DNA from: CAVPNY01 sp963706905
Lineage (GTDB): Bacteria > Chloroflexota > Anaerolineae > Anaerolineales > UBA4823
DNA length: 64,000 bases
Assembly: GCA_963706905.1 (NCBI GenBank)
Contig: CAVPNY010000019.1
Location: 1 to 64,000 of the forward strand
Direction: 5' to 3'
Shown: in pieces, positions 44,101 through 52,704 of the stretch
Layout: each line of letters starts with the position of its first letter
Position numbering within the stretch: the first letter of the stretch is position 1
The notes under the pieces: generated by a model
The model's input: only the letters and a program-made list of their open reading frames with translations
Database searches by the model: none
Told to the model about the DNA's origin: nothing
Program-made: the position numbers and the translations under genes

Positions 44101-45677
44101 ATGAATTCCTGCTGCATGCTCAATGCCTGACGAAGAATTTCGTAAGGGGCGCATTGGTAATAGAAATCTGCGCGTAAGGCGATCAGAATGATTGTTGGCC
44201 CCTCGATGTTTTGGAACTCATCATCAACTCGGCTTTGATTGGCGCTGGCCGCATGCAATTCTCTATCCGTTTCCAATTTGAGATGGTTGAGACCTGCAGC
44301 AAATAACAAATTGTCTATGAAGGCTTTACGCTCGGCTTCATTACGGCAAAGTGTAAATAATTCTTCAAATTGGTCCACCACCAATAAAAGACGTTTTTCC
44401 TTTCCTGCTCGTCCCCTGGTCGGCGAGAGAGTGAGTAGTTTTTTTTGCACGTACAGGTGCAAGCTACGCGGGTCACGCGCCAGGTCATCCATCAGCGTGG
44501 ATGTGGCAGTGACTGATGCAGAGTCGAGAGTCAAGCTGGTGGCCAGTGCTTCTAGTGGATGGGCGGTGGGAGTAATGATATGAACCAGCCAGCTAGTACT
44601 GCCTTCAGGTGGGAGTGTTCCATCTGCCAGGAGACTACCGCTTTTGAGGGCAGGCACCAAGCCAGCCCGCAGGATGGATGATTTGCCGCTCCCCGAAGCG
44701 CCGACGATTGCGAGAAAGCGCCCATCCCCACCTGGATAGCCTGTAGGAGATCTAGATAATCCATCTCGCAAGCGCTGAACAAGCTTAGCGATTAACGATT
44801 CGCGACCGAAGAAGATGCCAGCATCAATTTCATCAAAGTGTTGCAAACCCTTATAGGGAGGTTTGCCAGGCTCTGGTTGTTTCTCATCCAGGACAATAAT
44901 TGGAGCAGTCCTGATCAATCTTCCATCACGGATGCTCTGGTAAAGAGTCGTGGTTTCTTCTGATGGCTCAACGGCCAACTCATCAGCCAGCACACGACGG
45001 CAAGCAGCATATTGCGCTAAGGCCGCGCTACGCTGCCCGCACAGCGCCAGCATCCGCATGAGTTGTTGATGCGCTTCCTCATTCCAGGGTTCCAATTCAA
45101 CCTGGCGCCGAGCATAGCTTTGGGCTTGCTCAAATTTACCGCGCTGCTCAAACAATATTGCCAGCCGATGCAGTATGTTCAGCATCCGCCTGTGAAGCTG
45201 CTCACGGGTGAGCAGCGCCCACTCATCGAAAGGGGCGCTGTCTTTGACCGCGAATCCACTCAGGAAGTTGCCCTGATACAAAGCTACAGCTTGCTCAAGC
45301 ACTTGCACTGAATCTGCTCCCGCAACCACGACAGGTTTTGTAAGTTCCAGGAAGCGAGTTGAATCTATCCAATGGTCACTGTTAATATTAAATTGGATCG
45401 TATCGTGGGTTATCAGTAAGTAAGGTGGGGAGGCCTGGCGGTCGCCAATCGCTTGGCGCAGATTGGAGAGATTGTAACGTAAATTGTCGAGGGCTGAGCG
45501 ATCAGGCCAACCTGGCCACAGCAGGTCGGCTAGCGCCTCCCGGCGGTGAGGCCGATCTGCTTCAATTGCCAGGTAAGCCAGTAAAGCGCGGACTTTGTTA
45601 GATTTAAAGTCCGTTGCCAGCTTGCCATCCAAACTCACCTGGAAATTCCCCAGCAGAGAAAGTGATAGACACGCCAT
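41159..45677 (-). CDS. BTAD-nSTAND-WD40 giant regulator (single-base frameshift near 43727)
   Basis: A ~1500-residue protein. Order: winged-helix plus BTAD (LSLLGNFQVSLDGKLATDFK; LQHFDEIDAGIFFGRE begins the next domain), nSTAND NTPase (Walker A GASGSGKSS, Walker B LLLVVDQFEELF), VAHEALIREWPALREWL, a coiled coil, a membrane helix (SVFLALALIFAGLMAVVALAL), then 14 WD40 repeats (two seven-blade propellers) and a Cys-containing tail (EECKKYLHLQQCPPPP). The frame breaks near 43727, where one extra T separates ...SFPEQE from SAIMAVLKMLIDARLV. BTAD-type N-termini usually bind DNA, yet a membrane helix is present, so propellers would lie outside. Role unknown; signalling is inferred. Confidence 0.85.
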
Positions 45678-45874
45678 GGAGCGATATGTAAGAGAAGCTG
45701 CAGGTAAATACTATTTTCTTTGTCATTATACAACATCAAACATTGGTTTTCAATCGGCACGCTTTCGGCACGCTTACTCCCACATTCACGCCACACTTGA
45801 ATGATAGATTGAATACAAACAGCCAATCCATGATCCATCCATTCTTGAGCGAGTTCTATTAAGGAGAAACTAAA

Positions 45875-46267
45875 ATGAAAAGGCAATCGACAAAATTAAT
45901 CTTGGTCGCGCTTACCATCCTGTTGATCATCGTCGGGTGTAGCCCAAACGTGACTCAACCCTCACCTCCCCCGGTTCCGACAGCGACACAGGTGAGCTTT
46001 CCAATCGGCGTCTTTACCAAGGCAAATTGGACGATGGAGATTAATGGCGACGGCAGTTGTCATGTCTATCAGCAATTAGTGGATGATAACTGTACCTACA
46101 CGGCGACCGGGGATCAGGTTGTCTTCCAGAGCGAGCATTGCAAAGGTGTACCGGGCACATACAACTGGTCCTACGATGGTCAGGTATTGAGTTTCACGGT
46201 GATCACAGACAAGTGTACCGACATTCGAAATCTGCTTGGTCATAGCGAATGGAAGAAAACGCCATAG
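45875..46267 (+). CDS. Small lipoprotein
   Basis: A 130-residue lipoprotein: lipobox LIIVGC at about residue 22, short Pro-rich spacer, then a ~95-residue beta-rich domain with four Cys (GSCHVYQQLVDDNCTYTATG; SEHCKGVPGTYNWSYDG; TDKCTDIRN), which probably form two disulfides. The lipocalin-like pattern (GTYNWSYDGQVLSFTVITDKC) fits small bacterial domains that report conversion of a value, but no family is certain. TAAGGAG precedes the ATG. Divergent from the BTAD-nSTAND-WD40 gene. Confidence 0.68.
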   Translation: MKRQSTKLILVALTILLIIVGCSPNVTQPSPPPVPTATQVSFPIGVFTKANWTMEINGDGSCHVYQQLVDDNCTYTATGDQVVFQSEHCKGVPGTYNWSYDGQVLSFTVITDKCTDIRNLLGHSEWKKTP

Positions 46268-46284
46268 AGGCCATTCCGGTTGTC

Positions 46285-46347
46285 GCCCTCACACCCCTTC
46301 CCAGTATCTGCGTTGTTTTAGGGCGTTACCGGGAGAGGTGTGAGGGC
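46285..46347. terminator. Hairpin after the small lipoprotein gene
   Basis: GCCCTCACACC (46285-46295) pairs perfectly with GGTGTGAGGGC (46337-46347). It begins 18 bp after the stop of the lipoprotein gene and probably ends its transcript. The rest of 46348-46496 shows no gene. Confidence 0.6.
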
Positions 46348-46496
46348 AAACATCACCTACAAATTCTAGCTTTTACAACAAATACGTGACGCGGAAGCGT
46401 CTGCCGCATCGCTCGAACACTTATCGCAGCCCACGTTTTTTCCCGATCGCAGATTAAATCCCACACCTTTCATGTTGAAATGTAAAGATTGCCCTC

Positions 46497-46694
46497 ATGA
46501 CTGCCGAACAGAGACGCTATATAGCCTACCTGCTGCGTATATGGCAAGAACAGTGTAACGCCGAGCTGGTTTGGCGCTTCTCGCTGGAGGATGCCCATAC
46601 CAAGGAGCGTTATGGCTTTTCTGAGCTGGAGCTGCTTTTTGTGTTCCTTAGGCTGAAAGTTAAGGAAGAAAACGAGGAGAACATGAGTGACTGA
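46497..46694 (+). CDS. Small hypothetical protein
   Basis: A 65-residue protein with a coherent pattern: helix QRRYIAYLLRIWQEQ, a strand pair AELVWRFSLEDAHTKERYGF and helix SELELLFVFLRLK, then a charged tail. The arrangement (YLLRLWQ...VWR.SLE.P.T.ER..F..L..L..FL) is one I associate with small uncharacterised proteins of Chloroflexota. There is no ribosome site before the ATG, so a leaderless mRNA is possible. Function unknown. Confidence 0.55.
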   Translation: MTAEQRRYIAYLLRIWQEQCNAELVWRFSLEDAHTKERYGFSELELLFVFLRLKVKEENEENMSD

Positions 46695-46696
46695 GT

Positions 46697-47056
46697 TCAA
46701 ATCGCTGGACATATCGCCACCTGCCGTCCGGTTTCACGTCCATCTTGTCAACTCTGGTGGTTAATCTTCTTGGCCTCCACCTTCGTGGGACGAGAATTAG
46801 ATTCGCGTACGCCGTAAACACCAGCTCTCAGGGGGCATTGAATAGGTGTGTGATGGCAGTCTCTTGTTTTCCTGGTTCAGCGATAAGGGATTGGTTCCAA
46901 CCCATCTTTGCCATCTCGCCGTGTTCGCCTTCCGGCATCCCGGCATGCCGCAGGGTGAACCTGGTTTTGCCATCTGCGGTTTCTTCAAACGTCACCGTCA
47001 CCAGCAGTTCAAGCGGGAAGTCCTCTCCCATGCCGTAGTGAGAGCCCGGGTCGACA
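46697..47056 (-). pseudogene. Chimeric remnant of two SRPBCC (AHSA1) genes
   Basis: On the minus strand the first part encodes the C-terminus of one AHSA1-type protein (HYGMGEDFPLELLVTVTFEE, RHAGMPEGEHGEMAKMGWNQ). After NQSL it switches directly to the N-terminus of another (IAEPGKQETAITHLFNAP), then a TGA in place of an Arg codon, and ELVFTAYANLILVP and RVDKMDVKPDGRWRYVQR, matching the intact gene at 60041-60511. So two domain ends were fused, then mutated. The remainder of 47057-47171 shows no gene. Confidence 0.8.
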
Positions 47057-47171
47057 GGGCAGACTGCGCCGACCTAAGGCATCGGCAGGCGTTTGAGGTT
47101 GTGAAGTATGGGTGCACGAATGGGTTCGTTGTGCCCAGGTCACCGCGTCATTGATGGAGAGAACCTGATGT

Positions 47172-47999
47172 TTACTTCGAACTTTGGAGATAGTTCTGCA
47201 TCCGCCTCAGCGCTTCACTCACCGCTGGCATGGGATCGAAGGTGTAGCCCCATCCTAGTTCGAGCGATAAGAAGCCTGCATATCCCACCTGGTGGAGCAG
47301 CTTGATCAGCCGCGGAAAATCATAGGTTCCCTCACCGGGGATAGCGTTCTGTTGCTGATGCCCGTCATTGTCGTTGACATGTACCTGGAGCAGGTGGTGA
47401 CCCAGGTTCAGGATGGCGCGTTCAGTATCCTCGCCGGACAGGTTGAGATGTCCCGTGTCGATCACCACCCCCAGGCAGGGGCTTTTCAAATTTTCGATGG
47501 CTGCGAGTGCGTCCTGGCTGGAGCACATATAGTCGGACAGATTTGGATAGACTATCTCCAGGCCAAGCAAGGTGTTCATCTCTTCGGCGACCAGGCAGAT
47601 CGACGCCAGGCTTCCCAGGTAGAGAAGGCGCGCTTCGTCGATGGTCTGTCCATGCAAGCTGTGGCTGGGGACGATCAACACCTGTTTGCAGCCCACAGCC
47701 ACGGCATTTTGGATGGTTTCGATCACATATTGAATGCTATCCTGGCGAATAGCTTCGATTGGGCTGGACAGCGAATATGGGTAGCGAAAGAAGGCCGGCA
47801 TTAAGCAGGCCGGAGTCAGTCTGTGTGCAGCAAGCTGCTCATGTAACCGTTCCAGCCATGCCGGTGGGTGATCATGGCGGTACAGGTGCGGCCGCCCGCA
47901 CCAGATATCAATCCCCTCAAATCCCATCTGAGCCATGGAATCGATAGCCTGTGGCAGCTGATAATTCACAAATACGGATGTGGCAGTAGATATTTTCAT
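47172..47999 (-). CDS. Sugar phosphate isomerase/epimerase, AP-endonuclease-like TIM barrel
   Basis: A 275-residue xylose-isomerase-like TIM barrel. Metal-ligand regions are visible: ETIQNAVAVGCKQVLIVPSH, LGLEIVYPNLSDYM, VVIDTGHLNLSGED, LLQVHVNDNDGHQQQNAIPG and FLSLELGWGYTFDP. Family members epimerise or isomerise keto-sugars. It overlaps the upstream gene by four bases (ATG 47999), so it is translationally coupled. It is the last gene of the minus-strand cluster that starts at the ABC transporter genes. The exact substrate is unknown. Confidence 0.85.
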   Translation of the reverse strand: MKISTATSVFVNYQLPQAIDSMAQMGFEGIDIWCGRPHLYRHDHPPAWLERLHEQLAAHRLTPACLMPAFFRYPYSLSSPIEAIRQDSIQYVIETIQNAVAVGCKQVLIVPSHSLHGQTIDEARLLYLGSLASICLVAEEMNTLLGLEIVYPNLSDYMCSSQDALAAIENLKSPCLGVVIDTGHLNLSGEDTERAILNLGHHLLQVHVNDNDGHQQQNAIPGEGTYDFPRLIKLLHQVGYAGFLSLELGWGYTFDPMPAVSEALRRMQNYLQSSK

Positions 48000-48643
48000 A
48001 AGGATATATTGGGTTTGTGAACCGGATGCGGCCGGTCGATGAATTCGCGCATCACAAACATGCGCTCCAGTCGGCGAGTGTCTACGAAGATTTCTGTTGA
48101 AAGCCCATGCTTCAAAGCCTGCACTGCGCGCCTGGCAGAGGCATCGATCAGCAGGCATTCCTGCATGGGGAGCTGCGCTCGGTAAGCCAGGTGATAGAAA
48201 GCATCCGGGATGAGCCGTTGCAGTTTGCTGGTAGGAAGGAAAATGATCCGCTCGGGCACGAAAGAAGTGAGCAGCTCGAGCTGACCGGCGATTTTCTCAA
48301 ACCATTCGACTGGCAGATCCACTACCAGCCAGCGCTGGATATGCTCGGGCAGCTTCCGGGTAGCTTCGATGACACCCGGATTGGGGGTTATGCAATCCAG
48401 GATCTGATCACGCAGCGCAGCCGGGCCGCCCTTTATCCCTGCCGACTGGTTAAGCACCTGGCAAAAAGCCAATCCGTCGATATTGCCGGTCGCTAACTCC
48501 TCAACCTGGACTGCAAAATTGGGCAACGCCAGCGGGTTTATTGCCATGCGCTTTGTCTGGTTCAAGGCCTGTGCTATCAGGGTGTGGAATGGTTGGGTAT
48601 AGACGCCGGTCAGCCAGAAGAATATTCCGCGGATCTCACCCAT
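47996..48643 (-). CDS. HAD-like protein lacking the catalytic aspartates
   Basis: A 215-residue protein aligned to HAD phosphatases by its opening IRGIFFWLTGVYTQPF, where active enzymes have FFDLDGT-like sequence. Both catalytic Asp are replaced (Trp and Thr). Motif III Lys is not evident, but the motif IV region CLLIDASARRAVQALKHGLS and a C-terminal VDTRRLER segment keep the fold. It is probably a pseudo-enzyme or regulatory partner. The gene lies 3 bp after the YjbQ gene and overlaps the next gene by 4 bp, so it is retained in the operon. Confidence 0.7.
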   Translation of the reverse strand: MGEIRGIFFWLTGVYTQPFHTLIAQALNQTKRMAINPLALPNFAVQVEELATGNIDGLAFCQVLNQSAGIKGGPAALRDQILDCITPNPGVIEATRKLPEHIQRWLVVDLPVEWFEKIAGQLELLTSFVPERIIFLPTSKLQRLIPDAFYHLAYRAQLPMQECLLIDASARRAVQALKHGLSTEIFVDTRRLERMFVMREFIDRPHPVHKPNISL

Positions 48644-48646
48644 TTC

Positions 48647-49063
48647 CTATTCTCCCATTACCTGTAAGATAAGGTACCGTGGCTCCTGGTCGATCTGGTC
48701 GTCGATTACGAGGATCTCCTGGTAAGTGCCGAGCGCCAGCTCACCCTGGATCACCGGTATGGTCACGCTGGTGGGCATCAGGGCCGCGCGCAGGTGAGCG
48801 TGACCGTTGAAATCAACGGTGCGGATGTGGTGCTTGAAGGGATAATCGGTGGGGATGATCCGCTCGAACATATCTTCCAGGTCGGCAATAATTCCTGTTT
48901 CGTGCTCGCCCAGGATCACGGCCCCTGTAGTATGCTGAAAGAACACCAGTGCCTGGCCGTTCTGCACACCGGAGCCATGCACAAAATTTATCACCTGATC
49001 GGTGATGTTCATTACGTTGAAGCGGCCGTCTGAAAGCAGCTCGATTTGTTTGGAAACAATCAT
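48647..49063 (-). CDS. YjbQ/UPF0047 family protein
   Basis: A 138-residue protein of the YjbQ family (PF01894), small beta-barrel trimers for which a secondary thiamine-phosphate synthase activity has been reported. Motifs: QALVFFQHTTGAVILGEHE (metal-binding His/Glu), HHIRTVDFNGHAHLRAALM and LGTYQEILVIDDQIDQEPR. ATG 49063 is preferred to an upstream start because the homology begins there. Start 2 bp from the preceding stop indicates coupling. Its role in this sugar-type cluster is unclear. Confidence 0.9.
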   Translation of the reverse strand: MIVSKQIELLSDGRFNVMNITDQVINFVHGSGVQNGQALVFFQHTTGAVILGEHETGIIADLEDMFERIIPTDYPFKHHIRTVDFNGHAHLRAALMPTSVTIPVIQGELALGTYQEILVIDDQIDQEPRYLILQVMGE

Positions 49064-49065
49064 AC

Positions 49066-50181
49066 TCAAGTGACCTTGCCTCGACCGGAATTCTCCCAAA
49101 CCGCTTCGACCAGCCCGTTGCGTATGATGTATACCTTATCGTGCAGGTTGAATGTGCCGTTGGCATCCCTGACCCACAGCTCTACTTTCTCCCCGATGTG
49201 GGGTTCCGGGCTTGGCCCGGGCAGCTTGAGCCGGCTGTGCTCCTGCGGCATGGAAATGATCTCACCCGGCGGGGTTTTCACTTCTGGGAAACCATAAGTC
49301 AAATCGATAGCCTTGCGGCCAATATCCAGGATAGCGATATCATCTGCACCTGGGCGTTCGGGACGGCTGATCACCGTTGCCAGCATGCTGAGAGATAGTT
49401 CAAAGTTGCTCAGACCCAGGTCGCGAAAGGTGGTGTCCATGAAGATGTACGTGCCAACCTGAAGCTCAGTAATCCCCGGCACACTGCTGGCCGGCTTATG
49501 TGTGACCGAGCCGCCACCGCTAACGATCTCAATCGGAAGGCCTGCATCCTCAATGTACCGGCGCGTTTCAACCAGCAGCCGGTAGCACTGCTCTGAGAGC
49601 TGGTCGCGCTCGGTAAAATCCTTCATCATGACCAGGTGACCATCATAGCCCATCAGCCCACGGAAGGTCAGCCCGGGAGAGATATGCACCATGCGGGCTA
49701 GTTCAAGAGAAGGCCCTAATGGCTCTACCCCGCAGCGGTTGTTGCCGATATTGACCTCGACCAGCACACCGACCGTGACTCCTCTCGCCTGGGCGGCTGC
49801 TGACAGGGCTTGCACGTTCTGAAGCGAATCCACCGCGACGATAATATCGGTGTATGCCGCCAGATTGACCAGGCGTTGAATCTTGCGCGCTCCAACCACC
49901 TGGTTGGCAATCAGGATATTGCGGATGCCGCCCGAGGCCAGCACCTCAGCCTCAGAGACTTTGGAGACCGTCAGCCCAATCGCCCCGGCTCTGATCTGCA
50001 TCCAGGCGAAGATGGGTGTCCCCTTGTAAATCTTGGCATGCGGCCGCAAGGCAACCCCGGCCTCCCGGGCAAAATTGGCCATTTTCTGGATATTGCGCTC
50101 AACTGCGGCGATATCCACCAACAGAGCAGGGGTATCCAATTCAGAAACCGGCAGGCCAACTTCGTATTCGTAGACATTCAT
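49066..50181 (-). CDS. DSD1-type PLP enzyme (D-threonine aldolase/D-serine dehydratase/alanine racemase-like)
   Basis: A 371-residue fold-type III PLP enzyme. The PLP lysine is expected in LRPHAKIYKGTPIFAW (Lys50), which replaces the RPHxKTHK of D-threonine aldolases. Other landmarks are VLVEVNIGNNRCGVEPLGP, the C-terminal beta domain with GTYIFMDTTFRDLG, and DDIAILDIGRKAIDLTYGFP. Metal-binding His/Cys near the end of true D-threonine aldolases are not obvious. It may be a racemase, aldolase or dehydratase. Operon position between RpiB (6 bp upstream) and YjbQ (2 bp downstream). Confidence 0.85.
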   Translation of the reverse strand: MNVYEYEVGLPVSELDTPALLVDIAAVERNIQKMANFAREAGVALRPHAKIYKGTPIFAWMQIRAGAIGLTVSKVSEAEVLASGGIRNILIANQVVGARKIQRLVNLAAYTDIIVAVDSLQNVQALSAAAQARGVTVGVLVEVNIGNNRCGVEPLGPSLELARMVHISPGLTFRGLMGYDGHLVMMKDFTERDQLSEQCYRLLVETRRYIEDAGLPIEIVSGGGSVTHKPASSVPGITELQVGTYIFMDTTFRDLGLSNFELSLSMLATVISRPERPGADDIAILDIGRKAIDLTYGFPEVKTPPGEIISMPQEHSRLKLPGPSPEPHIGEKVELWVRDANGTFNLHDKVYIIRNGLVEAVWENSGRGKVT

Positions 50182-50187
50182 GGGCGA

Positions 50188-50649
50188 TTACCGTTTGATG
50201 CGATAGGATTCATCTAAATTGTTGATCTTATTTACCTTGGCAGTTGAACGCCCGCCGAGAAATTCGGACTGTAACCAGTGATCGAGTACGATCCGGGCGA
50301 GCGTGGGAGCGATGATTTGTGCTCCCATTGTCAATATCTGGGCGTCATTGCTTTTCCTGGCTCTTTCGGCCGAGTATGGATCGTGGCAGCAAGCTGCGCG
50401 CACCCCTGGCACTTTGTTAGCTGTGATTGCCATACCGATTCCGGTTCCGCATAAGAGAATCCCTCTCTCAAACTCATTGCGTGCGATGCTCTCGGCAACT
50501 TGAATGGCAACATCCGGGTAATCGATCCCGTCGTCTATGCCCTTACATCCAAAGTCGACTGGCTCGAAGCCCAATTCTCTGAGATAGGCTTTGAGATCCT
50601 CTTTCAGGGCAAATGCATTCTGGTCGCTGCCAATGGCGATTTTTTTCAT
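50188..50649 (-). CDS. RpiB/LacAB-family sugar-phosphate isomerase
   Basis: A 153-residue isomerase of the RpiB/LacA/LacB family: KIAIGSDQNAFALKEDLKAYL, Cys67 in LLCGTGIGM and the anion-binding CHDPYSAERARKSNDAQIL. In canonical RpiB the segment reads HN where this protein has SN (RKSND), as in LacAB-like or tetrose-phosphate-specific members, so ribose-5-phosphate may not be the natural substrate. Acts on phosphorylated aldose/ketose in a catabolic route. Length normal. Confidence 0.88.
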   Translation of the reverse strand: MKKIAIGSDQNAFALKEDLKAYLRELGFEPVDFGCKGIDDGIDYPDVAIQVAESIARNEFERGILLCGTGIGMAITANKVPGVRAACCHDPYSAERARKSNDAQILTMGAQIIAPTLARIVLDHWLQSEFLGGRSTAKVNKINNLDESYRIKR

Positions 50650-50698
50650 TAGGACGATCCTCGCTGTTCTGTACTCGATTGGTTGTAGATGCAGTCCA

Positions 50699-51646
50699 TC
50701 AATATTCAGGAATCATCTCTTCCCTGGCGATCTTGTTCTGGGTCTCGATAATTTCGGCTGGATCGATAGCTGCGTTCAGCACCGCCTGAAGCGCCTCGCT
50801 GTCGGATCGACCGACAAACGCCGCGGAAATCGATTTCTCACCCAATAACTGCATCGCTGCATCTGAGATCGGCTTTTGCAGGATGCCAGGTCCCAGGTAA
50901 GCCTCTTCTTGATCGGATGTCCACACGGTGGCATCGACTTCGCCGTTTTTTAACAGGCGTGAAAACTGAACGAATGGCGCCAGATGGGGCTCGATCGCCT
51001 GCCCAGCGAAAACCAGATCGGTCAGACGGCGGTGGTCGAAGGAATCTGGATCAACAGCCACCCGTAACGGTCGAGTCTGGCCAGGTGGCAGCTCCCGGTA
51101 AAAGATGCAATAGCTGGATACCCAACTCCCAGGTGGCAGGGTTAGCAAGATGGTGTGATTTTTTCCAGTCAGCTCATCGGCCGCCAGGCCAGACATCAAC
51201 GCCACATGGCAGCGGTTCTCATCCAGGGCTTTCAATCGCGTGCGCGAGCCGCGGATGAAGATCATATAAGTCTCGATGCTGGCTCGCTCCAACGCGCGCT
51301 TGACGCCGGTAGCCAGGCCTTCAAAGCGGCGGTGCATCGGCAGGGTCATCCCGATCACCAGCGGTCCTTGCTCCACCAGGTTCCACAGGTCGCCCATGGA
51401 AAGCTTTACCACAACTGATCCCAGGTGACCGCGTTTCTGGATCTGCACCGCACCCATATCTTCCAGATCGTTGAGCACGGTAGAAACAGAGCCGACGCTC
51501 ATGTGCGTGGAAGAGGCCAGCTTGCGAATACTGGGCAGGCGTTGGCCTTCGTGGAGCTGGATCAGTCGTTTCGCCAGGCTGATCTGCAGGTCTTTAATGC
51601 TGCGCCGGCTTTGGCGTTTGATGGCCTGGTGGTTACTTACAGTCAC
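50699..51646 (-). CDS. YhfZ-type transcriptional regulator
   Basis: A 315-residue protein with an N-terminal winged helix (RQSRRSIKDLQISLAKRLIQ, PSIRKLASSTHMSVGSVSTV) and a periplasmic-binding-like C-domain (WNLVEQGPLVIGMTLPMHRR, VALMSGLAADELTGKNHTIL, LRVAVDPDSFDHRRLTDLVF). This is the arrangement of YhfZ-family GntR-like regulators, which usually sit by their own catabolic genes. It lies 49 bp upstream of the RpiB gene on the same strand and probably controls this cluster; no operator was found in its own leader. Confidence 0.78.
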   Translation of the reverse strand: MTVSNHQAIKRQSRRSIKDLQISLAKRLIQLHEGQRLPSIRKLASSTHMSVGSVSTVLNDLEDMGAVQIQKRGHLGSVVVKLSMGDLWNLVEQGPLVIGMTLPMHRRFEGLATGVKRALERASIETYMIFIRGSRTRLKALDENRCHVALMSGLAADELTGKNHTILLTLPPGSWVSSYCIFYRELPPGQTRPLRVAVDPDSFDHRRLTDLVFAGQAIEPHLAPFVQFSRLLKNGEVDATVWTSDQEEAYLGPGILQKPISDAAMQLLGEKSISAAFVGRSDSEALQAVLNAAIDPAEIIETQNKIAREEMIPEY

Positions 51647-51778
51647 GATGGATCCTCCCTTTCTTTGGTTCGCCCGGCTCAGCGCCAGCTCACGTAAACC
51701 ACACTAATGAGATTAGGCACCAGGCTGCGGTAAACCTCAAGTCTTTCCTGGTGAAGGGTGGCTCGCCTCGCATCCGGC

Positions 51779-51904
51779 TCAAAGACCCGGCTCAGGGTGC
51801 AGGCCGGTCAAAGGATTGGAAACCACCGCCAGGAGAATCCCATCCTCGCTGTAAGCGGCGGTTTTTACCGAACTGGAGCTGACATCAATGCCGATCAGGC
51901 TCAT
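51779..51904 (-). pseudogene. FGGY-family carbohydrate kinase, N-terminal stub
   Basis: A 41-codon frame from ATG 51904 encodes MSLIGIDVSSSSVKTAAYSE followed by DGILLAVVSNPL and ends at TGA 51779. This is the first strand-turn-strand phosphate-binding unit of FGGY sugar kinases (normally IGIDVGTSSxK). The remaining ~450 residues are absent; the following bases to 51646 look noncoding. It begins 15 bp after the SDR stop, so the kinase was once the next gene in the operon. The stub suggests loss of the phosphorylation step or replacement by another kinase. Confidence 0.75.
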
Positions 51905-51919
51905 GATCCACTCGATCCT

Positions 51920-52684
51920 CTACTCAGCATTGGTGATGAACCCGCCATCAACCAGCAGCTCTGAGCTGGTAATGTAGCTGGCGTCGTCGCTAAGTAGAAA
52001 TGCTGCCACGCTGGCAATCTCCTCCGGTTCGCCGATGCGCCCCAAGGGGATGCGCTGGATGTAATAGTCCCGAGTTGGCGAGTCCGGATCGACCAGCTCC
52101 TTGCTCATATCGGTCAAAATAGCTCCGACCAGGATGGTGTTGGCGCGGATCTGGTGAGGTCCCAGCACCTGGGCCAGCGCTTTGGTCAGCATCCAGATGC
52201 CGGCCTTGGTGCCGCAATAGGCAGTTTGTTCCTTGGCCGACACCCAGGCGGAAATGGACGAGATGGTGACGATGGCGCCGCCGTGGCCTTCTTTGATCAT
52301 CTGTTTAGCCGCCGACTGGCACACCACCCAGGTGCCGCGCAGGTTGATCTCCTGGATGGCATCATAGTCTTCCAGGGTGGTTTCATCCCACTTGAGCAGG
52401 GGATTGATGGCGGCGTTGCTTACCACGAAATCTAATCGGCCGCCAATGCGCGCGGTCTCATCAACCATCGCCATCACCTGCTGCGGGTTGCGCATATCGG
52501 CTTCGACCGGGAAGCCCTTACCGCCAGCCGCCTTGATCAGCGCTAATGTGGGTTTGGGATCGCCGGTGGAGCGATAGTTAACGCCGACCAGTGCTCCTTC
52601 GGATGCCAGGCGCACAGCTATCGCCCGGCCGATGCCGCGCGTGGCACCGGTCACCAGGGCAACTTTTCCATCAAATCGTCCCAT
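51920..52684 (-). CDS. SDR family oxidoreductase
   Basis: A 254-residue short-chain dehydrogenase: cofactor motif TGATRGIGRAIAVRL, FVVSNAAINPL (NAG-type), Ser-Tyr-Lys catalytic set in TISSISAWVSAKEQTAYCGTKAGIWML, and C-terminal ELLVDGGFITNAE. The basic residue after strand 2 (NYRSTGD) suits NADP(H). Sugar or polyol dehydrogenase is likely given the cluster. It starts 20 bp after the second SDR gene. Confidence 0.92.
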   Translation of the reverse strand: MGRFDGKVALVTGATRGIGRAIAVRLASEGALVGVNYRSTGDPKPTLALIKAAGGKGFPVEADMRNPQQVMAMVDETARIGGRLDFVVSNAAINPLLKWDETTLEDYDAIQEINLRGTWVVCQSAAKQMIKEGHGGAIVTISSISAWVSAKEQTAYCGTKAGIWMLTKALAQVLGPHQIRANTILVGAILTDMSKELVDPDSPTRDYYIQRIPLGRIGEPEEIASVAAFLLSDDASYITSSELLVDGGFITNAE

Positions 52685-52704
52685 AGTATCTCCTAGTTAA
52701 AGTG

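Noticed and set aside
50188..50649. Calling this gene a true ribose-5-phosphate isomerase B
   Set aside because: The HN segment of canonical RpiB is SN here, so only the family level is supported.
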